Shown here piece by piece: positions 42,882 through 51,247 of a DNA stretch of 64,000 nt. Numbering within the stretch: position 1 is the first letter of the stretch; every line of letters starts with the position of its first letter. Location of the stretch: positions 5,270,001 to 5,334,000 of the forward strand of contig NZ_JACHMX010000001.1 of assembly GCF_014205155.1 (NCBI RefSeq), given 5' to 3'. A program made the position numbers and the translations under genes. The notes beneath the pieces were generated by a model. It had not been told where the DNA came from. It saw only the letters and a program-made list of their open reading frames with translations, and searched no databases. The stretch is from Amycolatopsis umgeniensis. Its GTDB lineage: Bacteria; Actinomycetota; Actinomycetes; Mycobacteriales; Pseudonocardiaceae.

Positions 42882-43526
42882 ATGACCGACGTACTCGACA
42901 CGGTGGCGGGGAGAAGCGGCGAGTTGGTGCTTCGCCGGACGGGAGAAGACTTCGAGGTCATCGCCAACGGCGTCTTCCTGATGGACACCCGGAACGGGGA
43001 ATCCGAACGGTTGCTCGTCTCGGTGGCGGCCGATCTGGTGCCGGGCAAGGCGCGGATGCTGATCGGCGGTCTCGGGGTCGGCTATTCGCTGCGCGCCGCC
43101 CTGGATCACCCCGGCGTCGGCGAGATCGTGGTCGTCGAGCGCGAACCCGCCGTGATCGCGTGGAATCGCGACGGTCCGCTCAGGGACGTTCACGACGACG
43201 CCCTTTCCGACGAGCGGGTCACCGTGGTCGAGGCCGATCTGGTGAAGTGGTTGCGCCGGACGGAGGAGCGGTTCGACGCCCTGTGCCTCGACATCGACAA
43301 CGGTCCTGAGTGGACGGTCACCGACGGCAACGCGAAGCTGTACCGGAACGACGGGCTCGACATGCTCGCCGCGCGGCTGCGGCCCGGCGGCGTGCTCGCG
43401 GTGTGGAGCGCCGAGTCGGTGCCGTCGTTCGTGAGGCGGTTGCGAGCGCGGTTCGGGGAAGTGCGGGAGCTGAAAATCCCGGTGCCGCAAGGCGAACCGG
43501 ACGTGCTGTGGTTCGCGCGGGTGTAG
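42882..43526 (+). CDS. spermidine-synthase-like class I methyltransferase-fold protein, 214 aa
   Basis: A Rossmann methyltransferase-like fold of the SpeE type: MLIGGLGVGYSLRAALDHPGVGEIVVVEREPAVIAWN (SAM loop and acidic strand), DALCLDIDNGPEW and LRPGGVLAVWSAESVPSFVRRL. The SpeE gate residues (GGGDG) are not conserved, so it is unlikely to be a true spermidine synthase. The ATG is 6 nt after a -10 element. The next gene overlaps its 3' end. Confidence 0.75.
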   Translation: MTDVLDTVAGRSGELVLRRTGEDFEVIANGVFLMDTRNGESERLLVSVAADLVPGKARMLIGGLGVGYSLRAALDHPGVGEIVVVEREPAVIAWNRDGPLRDVHDDALSDERVTVVEADLVKWLRRTEERFDALCLDIDNGPEWTVTDGNAKLYRNDGLDMLAARLRPGGVLAVWSAESVPSFVRRLRARFGEVRELKIPVPQGEPDVLWFARV

Positions 43527-44101
43527 CGGACGCCGCGCGCGTCAACGCCCGCTGGTGCGACACGGTGTGCCGGGCGCACGGGTTCGCCGGGACTTTCGCG
43601 CTTCATGTCTGGAAGTCGGCACGCCGGTCGCCGCAGCTGTACCCGGACGCGGTGACCCTGTCACAGGACGCGACGGTGCCCGAAGTGCTGGACGGGATCG
43701 ACACGTCACCGGGTTGTTCGGTCAAGGACAGCTTCGCCTGCCTGGATCTTGCGCAAGCGGGCTTCAAGGTGCTCTTCGAAGCCACGTGGATCGCCCGGAC
43801 GGCCGAAGTGCCGCTCGAACCGGGCTGGTTCCGCGACGAGGACCGGTTCGAAGACCCGTCCGTCGCGGTGTGGTCCGACGGCGTCTCGGGTGTGACGGCC
43901 AACCGTGACGGCGACTTCGCCGGACTGTCCAATTTGTACACTCACGGCGGTCTCGACGACGCGTGGCGTGGCGCGACCTCGGCCGTCGCGGCGAGCTTCC
44001 CCGGCTTGCCGATCACCGGCTACGAACGCGGCGACGATCTCGACGCCGCCCTGATGAACGGCTACACGGCACTCGGACCGCTGCGGGTATGGCTGAAATG
44101 A
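43508..44101 (+). CDS. uncharacterised protein, 197 aa
   Basis: No family is recognised by eye. The sequence has an N-terminal WCDTVCRAHGFAGTFALHVWKSARRSPQLYPD and later YTHGGLDDAWRGATSAVAASFPGLPITGYERGDDLDAAL, so it is a small mixed alpha/beta protein with Cys at residues 18 and 22. It reads through with normal high-GC codons. GTG 43508 lies 19 bp inside the preceding gene; other starts at 43523 onwards are not start codons, so this is the best. It may be in one unit with the methyltransferase-fold gene. Confidence 0.6.
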   Translation: MVRAGVADAARVNARWCDTVCRAHGFAGTFALHVWKSARRSPQLYPDAVTLSQDATVPEVLDGIDTSPGCSVKDSFACLDLAQAGFKVLFEATWIARTAEVPLEPGWFRDEDRFEDPSVAVWSDGVSGVTANRDGDFAGLSNLYTHGGLDDAWRGATSAVAASFPGLPITGYERGDDLDAALMNGYTALGPLRVWLK

Positions 44102-44108
44102 TCCCCGT

Positions 44109-44675
44109 ATGGAGATCACGACCTGGCACCTCGAACAGACCTCGCCGGACGACCTGAGCACGGCGAAACCGCCCGCCGTACCGGTGACGGTCACCCGCTC
44201 CGAGCTGGTCAGCCCGGAGCTGAACCGCTACCTCTACAGCGCCGTCGGCGGCGACTGGTTCTGGATCGACAGGCTCGGCTGGACGTGGTCACAGTGGGTC
44301 GAGTGGCTGGACAGGCCGGGCGTCGAGACCTGGGTCGCGTACGTGCAGGGGACGCCGTGCGGCTACTTCGAACTCGACGGCAGCGGCGACGGTGACGTCG
44401 AGCTGGCGTACTTCGGCCTGATGTCGTCCTTCGTCGGGAAGGGCATCGGCGGGCATCTGCTGACCGTCGCGCTCCGGGAGGCATGGGCGCTCGCGGGGCG
44501 CTGGCCGGGCAAGACGGCGACGCGCCGCGTGACCGTCCACACCTGCACCACGGACGGCCCCGCCGCGCTCAAGAACTACCAGGCACGCGGTTTCCGGCTG
44601 TTCCGCACCGAAACCGAGCAAGCCGAACTGCCCGCCGAGACGCCGGGGCCGTGGCCGGGAGCCGCGAAGGGGTAG
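44109..44675 (+). CDS. GNAT-family N-acetyltransferase, 188 aa
   Basis: The acetyl-CoA loop is ASFVGKGIGGHLLTVAL (R/Q-x-x-G-x-G/A pattern) with ELAYFGLMSSFVGKG before it and VTVHTCTTDGPAALKNYQARGFRLFRTETE after it, the typical GNAT C-terminus. ATG 44109 follows the previous stop by 7 bp. It is convergent with the HhH-GPD gene with no gap. The acceptor is unknown. Confidence 0.85.
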   Translation: MEITTWHLEQTSPDDLSTAKPPAVPVTVTRSELVSPELNRYLYSAVGGDWFWIDRLGWTWSQWVEWLDRPGVETWVAYVQGTPCGYFELDGSGDGDVELAYFGLMSSFVGKGIGGHLLTVALREAWALAGRWPGKTATRRVTVHTCTTDGPAALKNYQARGFRLFRTETEQAELPAETPGPWPGAAKG

Positions 44676-45263
44676 CTACTTCGCCGGAGCCTTGGCAGCG
44701 GCCTTCGCCGCTTTCTTGAACGCCCGCACCTCGCCGAGGGTCTTCGTGTCGACGACGTCGGCGATCGAACGCCGGGAGCCGCGGTCGCCATACGAGCCGG
44801 TGGCCGCGCGCCAGCCCTTGGGCTGCACGCCGAGCTGTTTGCCGAGCAGCGCGAGGAAGATCGCGGCCTTCTGGTCGCCGAAGCCGGGCAGCGCCTTGAG
44901 CCGTTTGAGGACCTCGGGGCCGTCCGGTTTCGGGCGCCCGGCGGTCCAGATCCCGGCCGCGTCGCCGTCGTAGACCTCGACGACGTGCTGGGCGAGGTCC
45001 TTCACCCGTCGCGCCATCGAGCCGCCGTAGCGGTGGATGGCGGGCGGGACCACGCAAAGCTCGACGAACGTCTCGGTGTCCATCGCGACGATCTTCTTGA
45101 TGTCGAAACCGTCCATCCGGTCCGCGATCTTCTGCGGGCCGCGGAACGCGTGTTCCATCGGGAACTGCTGGTCGAGAAGCATCCCGACGAGCAGCGCGAA
45201 CGGATCCTCGGTCAGCAGCCGGTCCGCTTCCTCGTCCCCGACCAGGTGCAATGCGCGCGTCAT
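44676..45263 (-). CDS. HhH-GPD family base-excision protein, 195 aa
   Basis: A helix-hairpin-helix DNA repair fold: DPFALLVGMLLDQQFPMEHAFRGPQKIADRM, and the hairpin LKRLKALPGFGDQKAAIFLALL, where the Gly-Phe-Gly turn contacts DNA. The catalytic Asp-Lys pair of Nth/Fpg-like members is not clear, so it may be a mono-functional or inactive glycosylase. A Lys/Ala-rich tail follows. The start codon at 45261-45263 lies inside the 26-bp direct repeat that borders the inserted cassette. Confidence 0.75.
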   Translation of the reverse strand: MTRALHLVGDEEADRLLTEDPFALLVGMLLDQQFPMEHAFRGPQKIADRMDGFDIKKIVAMDTETFVELCVVPPAIHRYGGSMARRVKDLAQHVVEVYDGDAAGIWTAGRPKPDGPEVLKRLKALPGFGDQKAAIFLALLGKQLGVQPKGWRAATGSYGDRGSRRSIADVVDTKTLGEVRAFKKAAKAAAKAPAK

Positions 45264-45284
45264 GGGCCCAGGATCTCACGACCG
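45259..45284. repeat. left 26-bp direct repeat of the DUF262-HEPN cassette
   Basis: GTCATGGGCCCAGGATC followed by TCACGACCG. The same 26 bp occur at 47295-47320. This copy includes the start codon of the HhH-GPD gene. Confidence 0.9.
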
Positions 45285-45418
45285 CACCCCAACGTCACCT
45301 GCGGCTTTGCGGTCTATCGTTGATCCAGATCGGTGGTAGGGCCTTATTTCCCTGGAAAACGCGGGATAGGTGGGCTAAGTTTTCGGGTCCAACGAAGGTT
45401 TGAGGGTGGGAGCTAGAC

Positions 45419-46534
45419 GTGCAGGAAGACCTCTTCGAAAATGATCTTGATGAGGATGGCGCCGATGATCAGTCGGAACCCTTGGAGATAAGTCTTTCTG
45501 AGCGTCGACTAGTTACCCAACCTTATGACCTTTCGCTTGCCACATTGGTCGACGACATTGAACGCAGTCGACTTTTGCTGAATATCGAGTATCAAAGAAA
45601 GTATGTATGGGATCGCGCCAAGGCGAGCAGGCTCATCGAGAGCTTTTTGATCAACATCCCGGTCCCGGTTTGCTATTTTGCGGAGAATGAAGACGGCACC
45701 TATGAGGTGATCGACGGCCTTCAGCGAATAACTACAATCAAGAACTTTCTGGAGGATGATTTTCCTCTCCGGGGTGTATCTGTTCTTCGAGAGCTGGATG
45801 GGCTGACATTCTCACAGATGTCGCCCAAGGATCAGCGTCGCCTTCAAAATCGGACCGTGCGTTGTATAGTTATCACAGAGGACTCGCATCCCGACATCAA
45901 ATTCGATGTCTTCGAGAGGCTTAATACTGGTTCTGCCAGGCTGGCGCATCAAGAGTTGCGGAACTGTATTTACCGTGGCGAGCTGAATACATCGCTCAAG
46001 GAACTGGCGGAAAACGCGTACTTCACGGGAATTTTGGGCGGGCTGCAGAATCAGCGGATGGAATATGCGGAGCTTGCCTTGAGGTTCTTCGCGTTGTATG
46101 ACGACTTTAGCTCATATAAGCCGCCGCTGCGGCAACTATTGAACGGATACATGCGCGATCATAGGAAGGAGCGTCCGCGGAGGGGTGAGCTTCAGGTTTT
46201 TGAAGATACATGCAGAACCGTGTCTTACATTTTCGGGAAGGAAGCCTTCCGGTTGCCTGCCAAAAGTGCGGGCAAGCAACTCGGTGCTTTCAACAAGGCG
46301 CTCTTTGACGCGATAATGCTGCCGCTGGCTTACGCGGATAGATCTAAAGCGATGAAAAACGGGGATGAGGTTCGACAACTTCGACAGCGACTCATCACCG
46401 ATGACGACTTTAGTACGGCGATTGGTCGAGCGACCGCTGATCGTCTTAGGATGCGAACCAGGACCCATGCCTTTGCTGACGGTCTGAAGCGTATAGGCGT
46501 TCCGTGTGATCTGCCGCCGATTGCGCTTAAGTGA
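45419..46534 (+). CDS. DUF262 (GmrS-like, ParB/Srx-fold) protein, 371 aa
   Basis: The DUF262 module is clear: NIEYQRKYVWDRAKASRLIESFLINIPVPV, then EVIDGLQRITTIKNFL (family DGQQR, here DGLQR) and FDVFERLNTGSARLAHQELRNC. GmrS-type proteins of type IV restriction systems hydrolyse NTPs in this domain. No DUF1524 HNH nuclease follows, so this is a stand-alone GmrS-like unit; the nuclease role probably falls to the HEPN partner 8 bp downstream. Codons are AT-rich compared with the rest of the window, indicating recent transfer. GTG 45419. Confidence 0.85.
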   Translation: MQEDLFENDLDEDGADDQSEPLEISLSERRLVTQPYDLSLATLVDDIERSRLLLNIEYQRKYVWDRAKASRLIESFLINIPVPVCYFAENEDGTYEVIDGLQRITTIKNFLEDDFPLRGVSVLRELDGLTFSQMSPKDQRRLQNRTVRCIVITEDSHPDIKFDVFERLNTGSARLAHQELRNCIYRGELNTSLKELAENAYFTGILGGLQNQRMEYAELALRFFALYDDFSSYKPPLRQLLNGYMRDHRKERPRRGELQVFEDTCRTVSYIFGKEAFRLPAKSAGKQLGAFNKALFDAIMLPLAYADRSKAMKNGDEVRQLRQRLITDDDFSTAIGRATADRLRMRTRTHAFADGLKRIGVPCDLPPIALK

Positions 46535-46542
46535 GGCTTCGG

Positions 46543-47271
46543 ATGGGTGATTACAAAACAGAGTCCTTGAAAAGCTTTGTTGACAGCATACGGGAAGTCG
46601 AGGTCCTGCTGAACGCCGAAGGGCGTCCCGAAAAGTCTCTCCCCGAGCCCGGGGATCGACGGGATAGTCGAGATTTGAAGAATGCCCTATCGAGGGCTGG
46701 TCTTGTCATGCTCGTCGCTCACTTTGAGGGATTTGTCAAGTCGTCGCTTGCAGAATATGTGGACGCTATATGTGATGCCAAGCCGCCTTCTCGGAGAGTT
46801 CCGGATGCACTGCTGGATCTCTTCACTAAAGAGAGAATACGGGAGCTTTCCCAGACTGAGGACGGGAAACAGCGTGCGCTCCGTATGCGGCGCCTTTTTG
46901 CCGTCTATTCTGATTTATGGGATGAAGATCGAAGTATTAACCCGAGATTGATTTCGGGGTCAGTTCTTGCGAGGCAGTTCACCAATGCTGGCCCTGAATC
47001 TCTGGGAGCGGCATTGATGCTAGTAGGAGTCGACGATCCTATTGGTGACATTCAAGGAGATGTGCGTTCGCGAGGAGGGCTGGCGAAAGTCAATGTCGGC
47101 GTTAAATTGCAGGAGATCGTAGGCAAAAGAAACAAAATCGCACATGGCGACTTGACCGAAAAGCCTGTCAATTCCGAAGTGCGCGACTATCTACTCTTTC
47201 TCTTGAAGGTTGCAGAGGCGATTGATGAGCTGATTTCGGGAAGAATAGAATATAGTTGTTCGCTGCGATAG
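46543..47271 (+). CDS. MAE_28990/MAE_18760-type HEPN nuclease-like protein, 242 aa
   Basis: The RNase-type HEPN motif R-x4-H appears as RNKIAHG near residue 194, with helical flanks (LSRAGLVMLVAHFEGFVKSSLAEYVDAI, LRDYLLFLLKVAEAIDELI-like end). HEPN proteins of this kind are toxins or defence RNases. It starts at ATG 46543 (GTG 46531 overlaps the DUF262 stop and is an alternative) and has the same AT-rich codon use. The DUF262/HEPN pair is a known gene association and probably an abortive-infection or toxin-antitoxin module. Confidence 0.8.
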   Translation: MGDYKTESLKSFVDSIREVEVLLNAEGRPEKSLPEPGDRRDSRDLKNALSRAGLVMLVAHFEGFVKSSLAEYVDAICDAKPPSRRVPDALLDLFTKERIRELSQTEDGKQRALRMRRLFAVYSDLWDEDRSINPRLISGSVLARQFTNAGPESLGAALMLVGVDDPIGDIQGDVRSRGGLAKVNVGVKLQEIVGKRNKIAHGDLTEKPVNSEVRDYLLFLLKVAEAIDELISGRIEYSCSLR

Positions 47272-47284
47272 CCGCATTGAGCGC

Positions 47285-47327
47285 ACCGGCCCGGGTCATG
47301 GGCCCAGGATCTCACGACCGGGCCGGT
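47285..47327 (+). terminator. hairpin at the right end of the cassette
   Basis: Arms ACCGGCCCGG (47285-47294) and CCGGGCCGGT (47318-47327) enclose most of the right direct repeat. Confidence 0.45.
47295..47320. repeat. right 26-bp direct repeat of the DUF262-HEPN cassette
   Basis: An exact copy of 45259-45284, 2036 bp away. The two repeats enclose only the AT-richer two-gene segment. Confidence 0.9.
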
Positions 47328-47337
47328 ACGCGCGTCC

Positions 47338-48216
47338 TCATCCGTGTGGGTCGACGAGCAGGTCCGCGGCCGCGGAGGTGACGGCGGCCGACACCGCCGC
47401 GAGCGCGCGGGAGTCGAGCTTCCATCGCTGCCAGAACAGCGGTACGTCGATCGGGTGACCGGGGTCGAGGCAGGCGAACGTGCCGTCGCGCAGGCGGTCG
47501 CCGATCTGCGCGAGCGGCACCATGCCCCAGCCCATCCCGGAGGCGACGGCGTCGAAGAACCCTTCCGAAGACGGGACGTAGTGCCGCAGTGAGCTCGCGA
47601 TCGTGCCTCGCTCGCGTGCGAAGCGGTCCTGGAGGTCGTCACGGCGGCCGAAGACGACGACGGGGGCTTCGGCGAGGTCGAGGTCCGTGCCGAGTGCCGG
47701 GCTCGCCACGGCCAGATAGCGCATGTGCCCGAGCCGGTGCACCGAACACCCCGCGACCGGATCCGGGGACGACGTCACGGCCGCCATCACCTGGCCTTCC
47801 CGCAGGAGGGTCGTGGTGTGGTCCTGGTCCTCGCGATGCAGTTCGAAGCAGATCTTGTGCTCGGGCGGCACGCGCTTGAGCGCCGGCAGGAACCACGTCG
47901 CCAGCGAATCGGCGTTCACCGCGATCGGCAGCCGGACGGGTTCGTCATCGGCGGTCAGGCCGAGTTCGGCCCGGGTGTCGGCTTCCAACAGGGCCAGCTG
48001 ACGGCCGAAGCGCACGACAGCCTGCCCGGATTCGGTCAGGCGCACCGGTTTCGTGCGGATCAGCAGGACCCGGCCGGTGCGTTGTTCGAGCGCTTTCACG
48101 CGTTGGCTGATCGCCGACGGCGTCACGTGCAGGGCCGAGGCCGCCGCGTCGAACGTGCCTTCGTCGGCGACCGCCAGGAGCGTGCGGACGAGGTCCAGCG
48201 GTAATTCTGTCGTCAC
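47338..48216 (-). CDS. lysG: LysR-type regulator of lysine/arginine export (LysG/ArgP), 292 aa
   Basis: N-terminal winged HTH (LVRTLLAVADEGTFDAAASALHVTPSAISQRVKALEQRTGRVLLIRTKPV), then a co-inducer-binding domain. It activates the divergent lysE when basic amino acids accumulate, as in Corynebacterium. GTG 48214-48216. The intergenic region has AT-rich ATGTTACGTAAGAATC and TTGACT, suitable for the shared control region. Confidence 0.9.
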   Translation of the reverse strand: MTTELPLDLVRTLLAVADEGTFDAAASALHVTPSAISQRVKALEQRTGRVLLIRTKPVRLTESGQAVVRFGRQLALLEADTRAELGLTADDEPVRLPIAVNADSLATWFLPALKRVPPEHKICFELHREDQDHTTTLLREGQVMAAVTSSPDPVAGCSVHRLGHMRYLAVASPALGTDLDLAEAPVVVFGRRDDLQDRFARERGTIASSLRHYVPSSEGFFDAVASGMGWGMVPLAQIGDRLRDGTFACLDPGHPIDVPLFWQRWKLDSRALAAVSAAVTSAAADLLVDPHG

Positions 48217-48282
48217 GAACGCTAATGTTACGTAAGAATCTTTAGCTGTACTGTTGACTATCCGCTTCCTAGTGTCGTTCGC
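48217..48282. promoter_or_regulatory. lysG-lysE divergent control region
   Basis: 66 bp, AT-richer than its surroundings, with ACGTAAGAATCTTTAGC and TTGACTATCCGC. LysG-type regulators bind such regions between the two genes; exact half-sites cannot be fixed by eye. Confidence 0.4.
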
Positions 48283-48897
48283 ATGGGAAACGTTCTGCTC
48301 AGCGCCGTCGCCGGGTTCGGCGCCACCATGGCCCTCATCGTCGCGATCGGCGCGCAGAACGCGTTCGTGCTGCGCCAGGGCATCCGTCGCGAAGCGGTCC
48401 CCGTGGTGGTCCTGATCTGCATCGTCTCGGACGTCATCCTGGTCAGCCTCGGCGTCGGCGGTGTCGGCGCGCTGGTGGGGACTTCGCCCGAAGCGCTGAC
48501 CATCGTCGCCCTGATCGGCGGTGCTTTCCTGCTTTGCTACGGCGCTCTCGCGGCTCGTCGCGCGTTCAAACCGTCGACACTGGAAACGGGTGGCCCGGAG
48601 ACCGGCGGTTCGCTGCGTCGCATCGTGCTGACCACGCTGGCGATCACCTGGCTGAACCCCCACGTCTACCTCGACACGCTGCTCCTGCTCGGCGCGATCG
48701 CCGCGGGACACGGCAGTGGCCGGTGGGCGTTCGGCGTCGGAGCGGTGTCCGCCAGCGTGCTCTGGTTCCTTGCGCTCGGCTTCGGCGCGCGGCTGCTCAG
48801 CGGGTTCTTCCGCAAGCCTTCGTCGTGGCGGGTGCTGGACGGCCTGGTCGCCGCGATGATGATCGCCCTGGGCGTGACGCTGGTGGCCAGTGCCTGA
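48283..48897 (+). CDS. lysE: LysE-family basic amino acid exporter, 204 aa
   Basis: Five to six membrane helices with the family N-terminus ALIVAIGAQNAFVLRQGIRRE and the ITWLNPHVYLDTLLLLGAIAAGHG motif typical of LysE/ArgO. It exports lysine and arginine. ATG 48283; divergent lysG is its likely activator. Confidence 0.95.
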   Translation: MGNVLLSAVAGFGATMALIVAIGAQNAFVLRQGIRREAVPVVVLICIVSDVILVSLGVGGVGALVGTSPEALTIVALIGGAFLLCYGALAARRAFKPSTLETGGPETGGSLRRIVLTTLAITWLNPHVYLDTLLLLGAIAAGHGSGRWAFGVGAVSASVLWFLALGFGARLLSGFFRKPSSWRVLDGLVAAMMIALGVTLVASA

Positions 48898-49725
48898 TCA
48901 CGGCAGGCGAGCCAGCTGCCCGGCGGTGAGCACGAGGTCGGCGGCGGCCGCCGAATCGCGGATCGTCGCGGGCCTCGTCGAACCGGGGATCGCGATCATC
49001 GACGGCGACTTCGCGAGCAGCCAAGCCAGGCACACCCGCTGCGGGCTGACACCGAGTTCCGCGGCCACGGCGAGGAACTCCCCGCCGATCCCGCCGAGCG
49101 GCCCCCACGGCAGGTAGGCGAGCCCGAGTTCGGTGCACAGCGCCAGCTCCGGCTCATGCGTCAGATTCGCGGGCGAGTGCTCGTTCTGCACCGAAACCAG
49201 CTTGTCGCCGAGGATCTCCCGTGCTTCGAGGATCTGCGCACTGGACACATTGGACACTCCGGCGAGCCGGATCTTGCCGTCGTCGGCCAGCTCCTTGATC
49301 GCACCGACGGACTCCGTCCACGGCACGTTCTGGTCGGGCTTGTGCAATTGGTAGAGCCCGATCGCGTCGACGCCGAGCCGTTTCAGCGAACCTTCGCAGG
49401 CGTTCTTGAGGTGCGCGGGCGTCCCGGTGACGGTCCACGAGCCGTCACCGGGCCTGCCACGGCCGCCTTTCGTCGCGACGAGGACCGCGTCCGAGCCGCC
49501 GCCGTAAGTGGCCAGCGCTTCGGCGATCAGGACCTCGTTGTGCCCGGTTTCGCCCGCGTGCCAGTGGTAAGAGTCGGCCGTGTCGATCAGCGTGACCCCG
49601 GCGTCGAGCGCGGCGTGGATCGTGGCGATCGCGCGTCCGGCGTCCGGACGGCCCTCGATCGACAACGGCATCGCGCCGAGACCGATCGCGCTCACTTCGA
49701 CGTCTCCGATGCTGCGGTAGCGCAT
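48898..49725 (-). CDS. aldo/keto reductase, 275 aa
   Basis: A TIM-barrel NADPH oxidoreductase. The catalytic tetrad appears as Asp and Tyr in LIDTADSYHWHAG, Lys in VLVATKGG and His in LYQLHKPD, and the cofactor-binding part includes AWLLAKSPSMIAIPGSTRPATIRD. ATG 49723-49725. The epimerase gene lies 3 bp upstream on the same strand, so the two form a unit. Substrate unknown. Confidence 0.85.
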   Translation of the reverse strand: MRYRSIGDVEVSAIGLGAMPLSIEGRPDAGRAIATIHAALDAGVTLIDTADSYHWHAGETGHNEVLIAEALATYGGGSDAVLVATKGGRGRPGDGSWTVTGTPAHLKNACEGSLKRLGVDAIGLYQLHKPDQNVPWTESVGAIKELADDGKIRLAGVSNVSSAQILEAREILGDKLVSVQNEHSPANLTHEPELALCTELGLAYLPWGPLGGIGGEFLAVAAELGVSPQRVCLAWLLAKSPSMIAIPGSTRPATIRDSAAAADLVLTAGQLARLP

Positions 49726-49728
49726 TGC

Positions 49729-50589
49729 TCAAGCCTTTCTGAGGTTCTCGATGGCTTCGCCGAGCCAATCGGTGGTGGTGGAGAAGGAAAAGCCGAGATC
49801 AGTCGCACGCGAGGTGTCCAGGACGGCGTACCGGTCGAAGGAGAACGGTGAGGCGTCCCGCTCGACTATCCGGAACCGGGGCTCGGCGGTGATCGCGGCG
49901 GCGAGGTCCAGCGCGGACAGCTCGCCGTGGGAACCGGCGTTGACCGGACCCGTGAAGTCCGCTCGCGCGGCCCAGGTCAGGAAGTCCGCGATCTCACTCG
50001 CGTGGATGAACGTGGCCGGCCGCGGCTCCGCGTGGATTTCGACGGCGTCCCCCGCGTCCAGCCGTTCGACGTAATGGCGCAGCCGTCCGGTGAAATCGTC
50101 GCCGCCGAGGACGTGCGCGACGCGCACCGAAGCGAACGACGCGTCTCCGCCCGCGAAGACAGCCTCCGCCTGACGCTTGCCCTCACCGTAGTGCGCTTCG
50201 AGGAATTCCTCGTCGTGCCAAGGGAGTTCGACATCGACGGGAGACCGGGGGACCAGCGATTCGGTCATCGGAGTGAACGTCTGCACCTGGTCGTAGACCT
50301 CGATCGTCGAAGTCATCACGTACCGGTCCGCGCGGAGGACGCGGCGCGCGATGAGCGCTTGGACCGGGGTGTAGCAGACCTGGTCGAGCACGACATCGAA
50401 GGAACGGGATCCCAGTGCGGATTTGAGGCCGGCTTCGTCGTCGCGGTCGGCGATCAGGTGGGCGACACCGGGCGGCGCGGGGGAGGAGCCGCGGTTGAGC
50501 ACGGTGACGTCCAGTCCGGCGTCGCGCAGCCGCTCGACCACGCCGCGGCCGAAGTGCCGACTTCCGCCCAGCACGAGCACTTTCTTCAT
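49729..50589 (-). CDS. NAD(P)-dependent epimerase/reductase (SDR-like), 286 aa
   Basis: An atypical short-chain dehydrogenase. The N-terminal loop is VLVLGGSRHFGRGVVERL (GxxxFxG), and YGEGK fits the YxxxK catalytic pair. The C-terminal region (TFIHASEIADFLTWAARA) matches NAD-dependent epimerases acting on sugars or small ketones. ATG 50587-50589. It is divergent from the Lrp-type gene and co-directional with the aldo/keto reductase. Confidence 0.8.
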   Translation of the reverse strand: MKKVLVLGGSRHFGRGVVERLRDAGLDVTVLNRGSSPAPPGVAHLIADRDDEAGLKSALGSRSFDVVLDQVCYTPVQALIARRVLRADRYVMTSTIEVYDQVQTFTPMTESLVPRSPVDVELPWHDEEFLEAHYGEGKRQAEAVFAGGDASFASVRVAHVLGGDDFTGRLRHYVERLDAGDAVEIHAEPRPATFIHASEIADFLTWAARADFTGPVNAGSHGELSALDLAAAITAEPRFRIVERDASPFSFDRYAVLDTSRATDLGFSFSTTTDWLGEAIENLRKA

Positions 50590-50635
50590 GCTGACCAGTG
50601 TTACGGTGGTGATCCGGGTGATTGAAGGGGAGAAC

Positions 50636-51139
50636 ATGGGCGAATCTGCGGAATCACTGAAAGAAACTCGGTCAAATCATGGTTTCGCTGAAAGCTCACT
50701 GGATGTGATCGATAGGCGACTCCTCGAGTTCCTCCAGGAGGAAGGGCGCATCACCCTGAGCGAGCTCGGGCGCCGCGTTTCGCTGAGCCCCGCCGCCGTC
50801 GGCGAACGGGTCAAACGGCTGGAGGCGGATGGCACGATCACCGGCTACGCGGCGCTCGTTTCACCGTCCGGGGTCGGCCTCGGGCTGCGGGCGTTCGTGC
50901 GGATGGCGCCGCACAGCGGGTTCACCGTCCGGCATCCGCGCACGCGGAAGATCATGGACCGCCCCGAAATCCTCGAACTGCACCATGTGGTGGGGGAGGA
51001 CTGCTGGATCCTCAAGATCGCCGTCCGCGACACCTCGCATCTGGAAGATCTGCTCGAAGACCTGTCCACGCTGGGCGCCACGACGACGTCGATCGTCATG
51101 TCCAGTCCGATCGAACGGCGGGTGCTCCTGCCCTTGTGA
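50636..51139 (+). CDS. Lrp/AsnC-family transcriptional regulator, 167 aa
   Basis: N-terminal HTH (LDVIDRRLLEFLQEEGRITLSELGRRVSLSPAAVGERVKRLEADGTITGY) and a RAM/ligand domain ending in EDCWILKIAVRDTSHLEDLLEDLSTLGATTTSIVMSSPIERR. ATG 50636 follows AAGGGGAG. It is divergent from the epimerase and AKR genes, 46 bp away, and probably controls that pair; the ligand is unknown. Confidence 0.9.
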   Translation: MGESAESLKETRSNHGFAESSLDVIDRRLLEFLQEEGRITLSELGRRVSLSPAAVGERVKRLEADGTITGYAALVSPSGVGLGLRAFVRMAPHSGFTVRHPRTRKIMDRPEILELHHVVGEDCWILKIAVRDTSHLEDLLEDLSTLGATTTSIVMSSPIERRVLLPL

Positions 51140-51247
51140 TCCGTCACAAGGTGCGGCGCGCAAGTCTGGTCGTTGTCCCGGTTCTCACCGTTGGTTTGTG
51201 ACGCATGATGACTCAAATCACATACTGACGAGTAACCGGAGGCAGGG

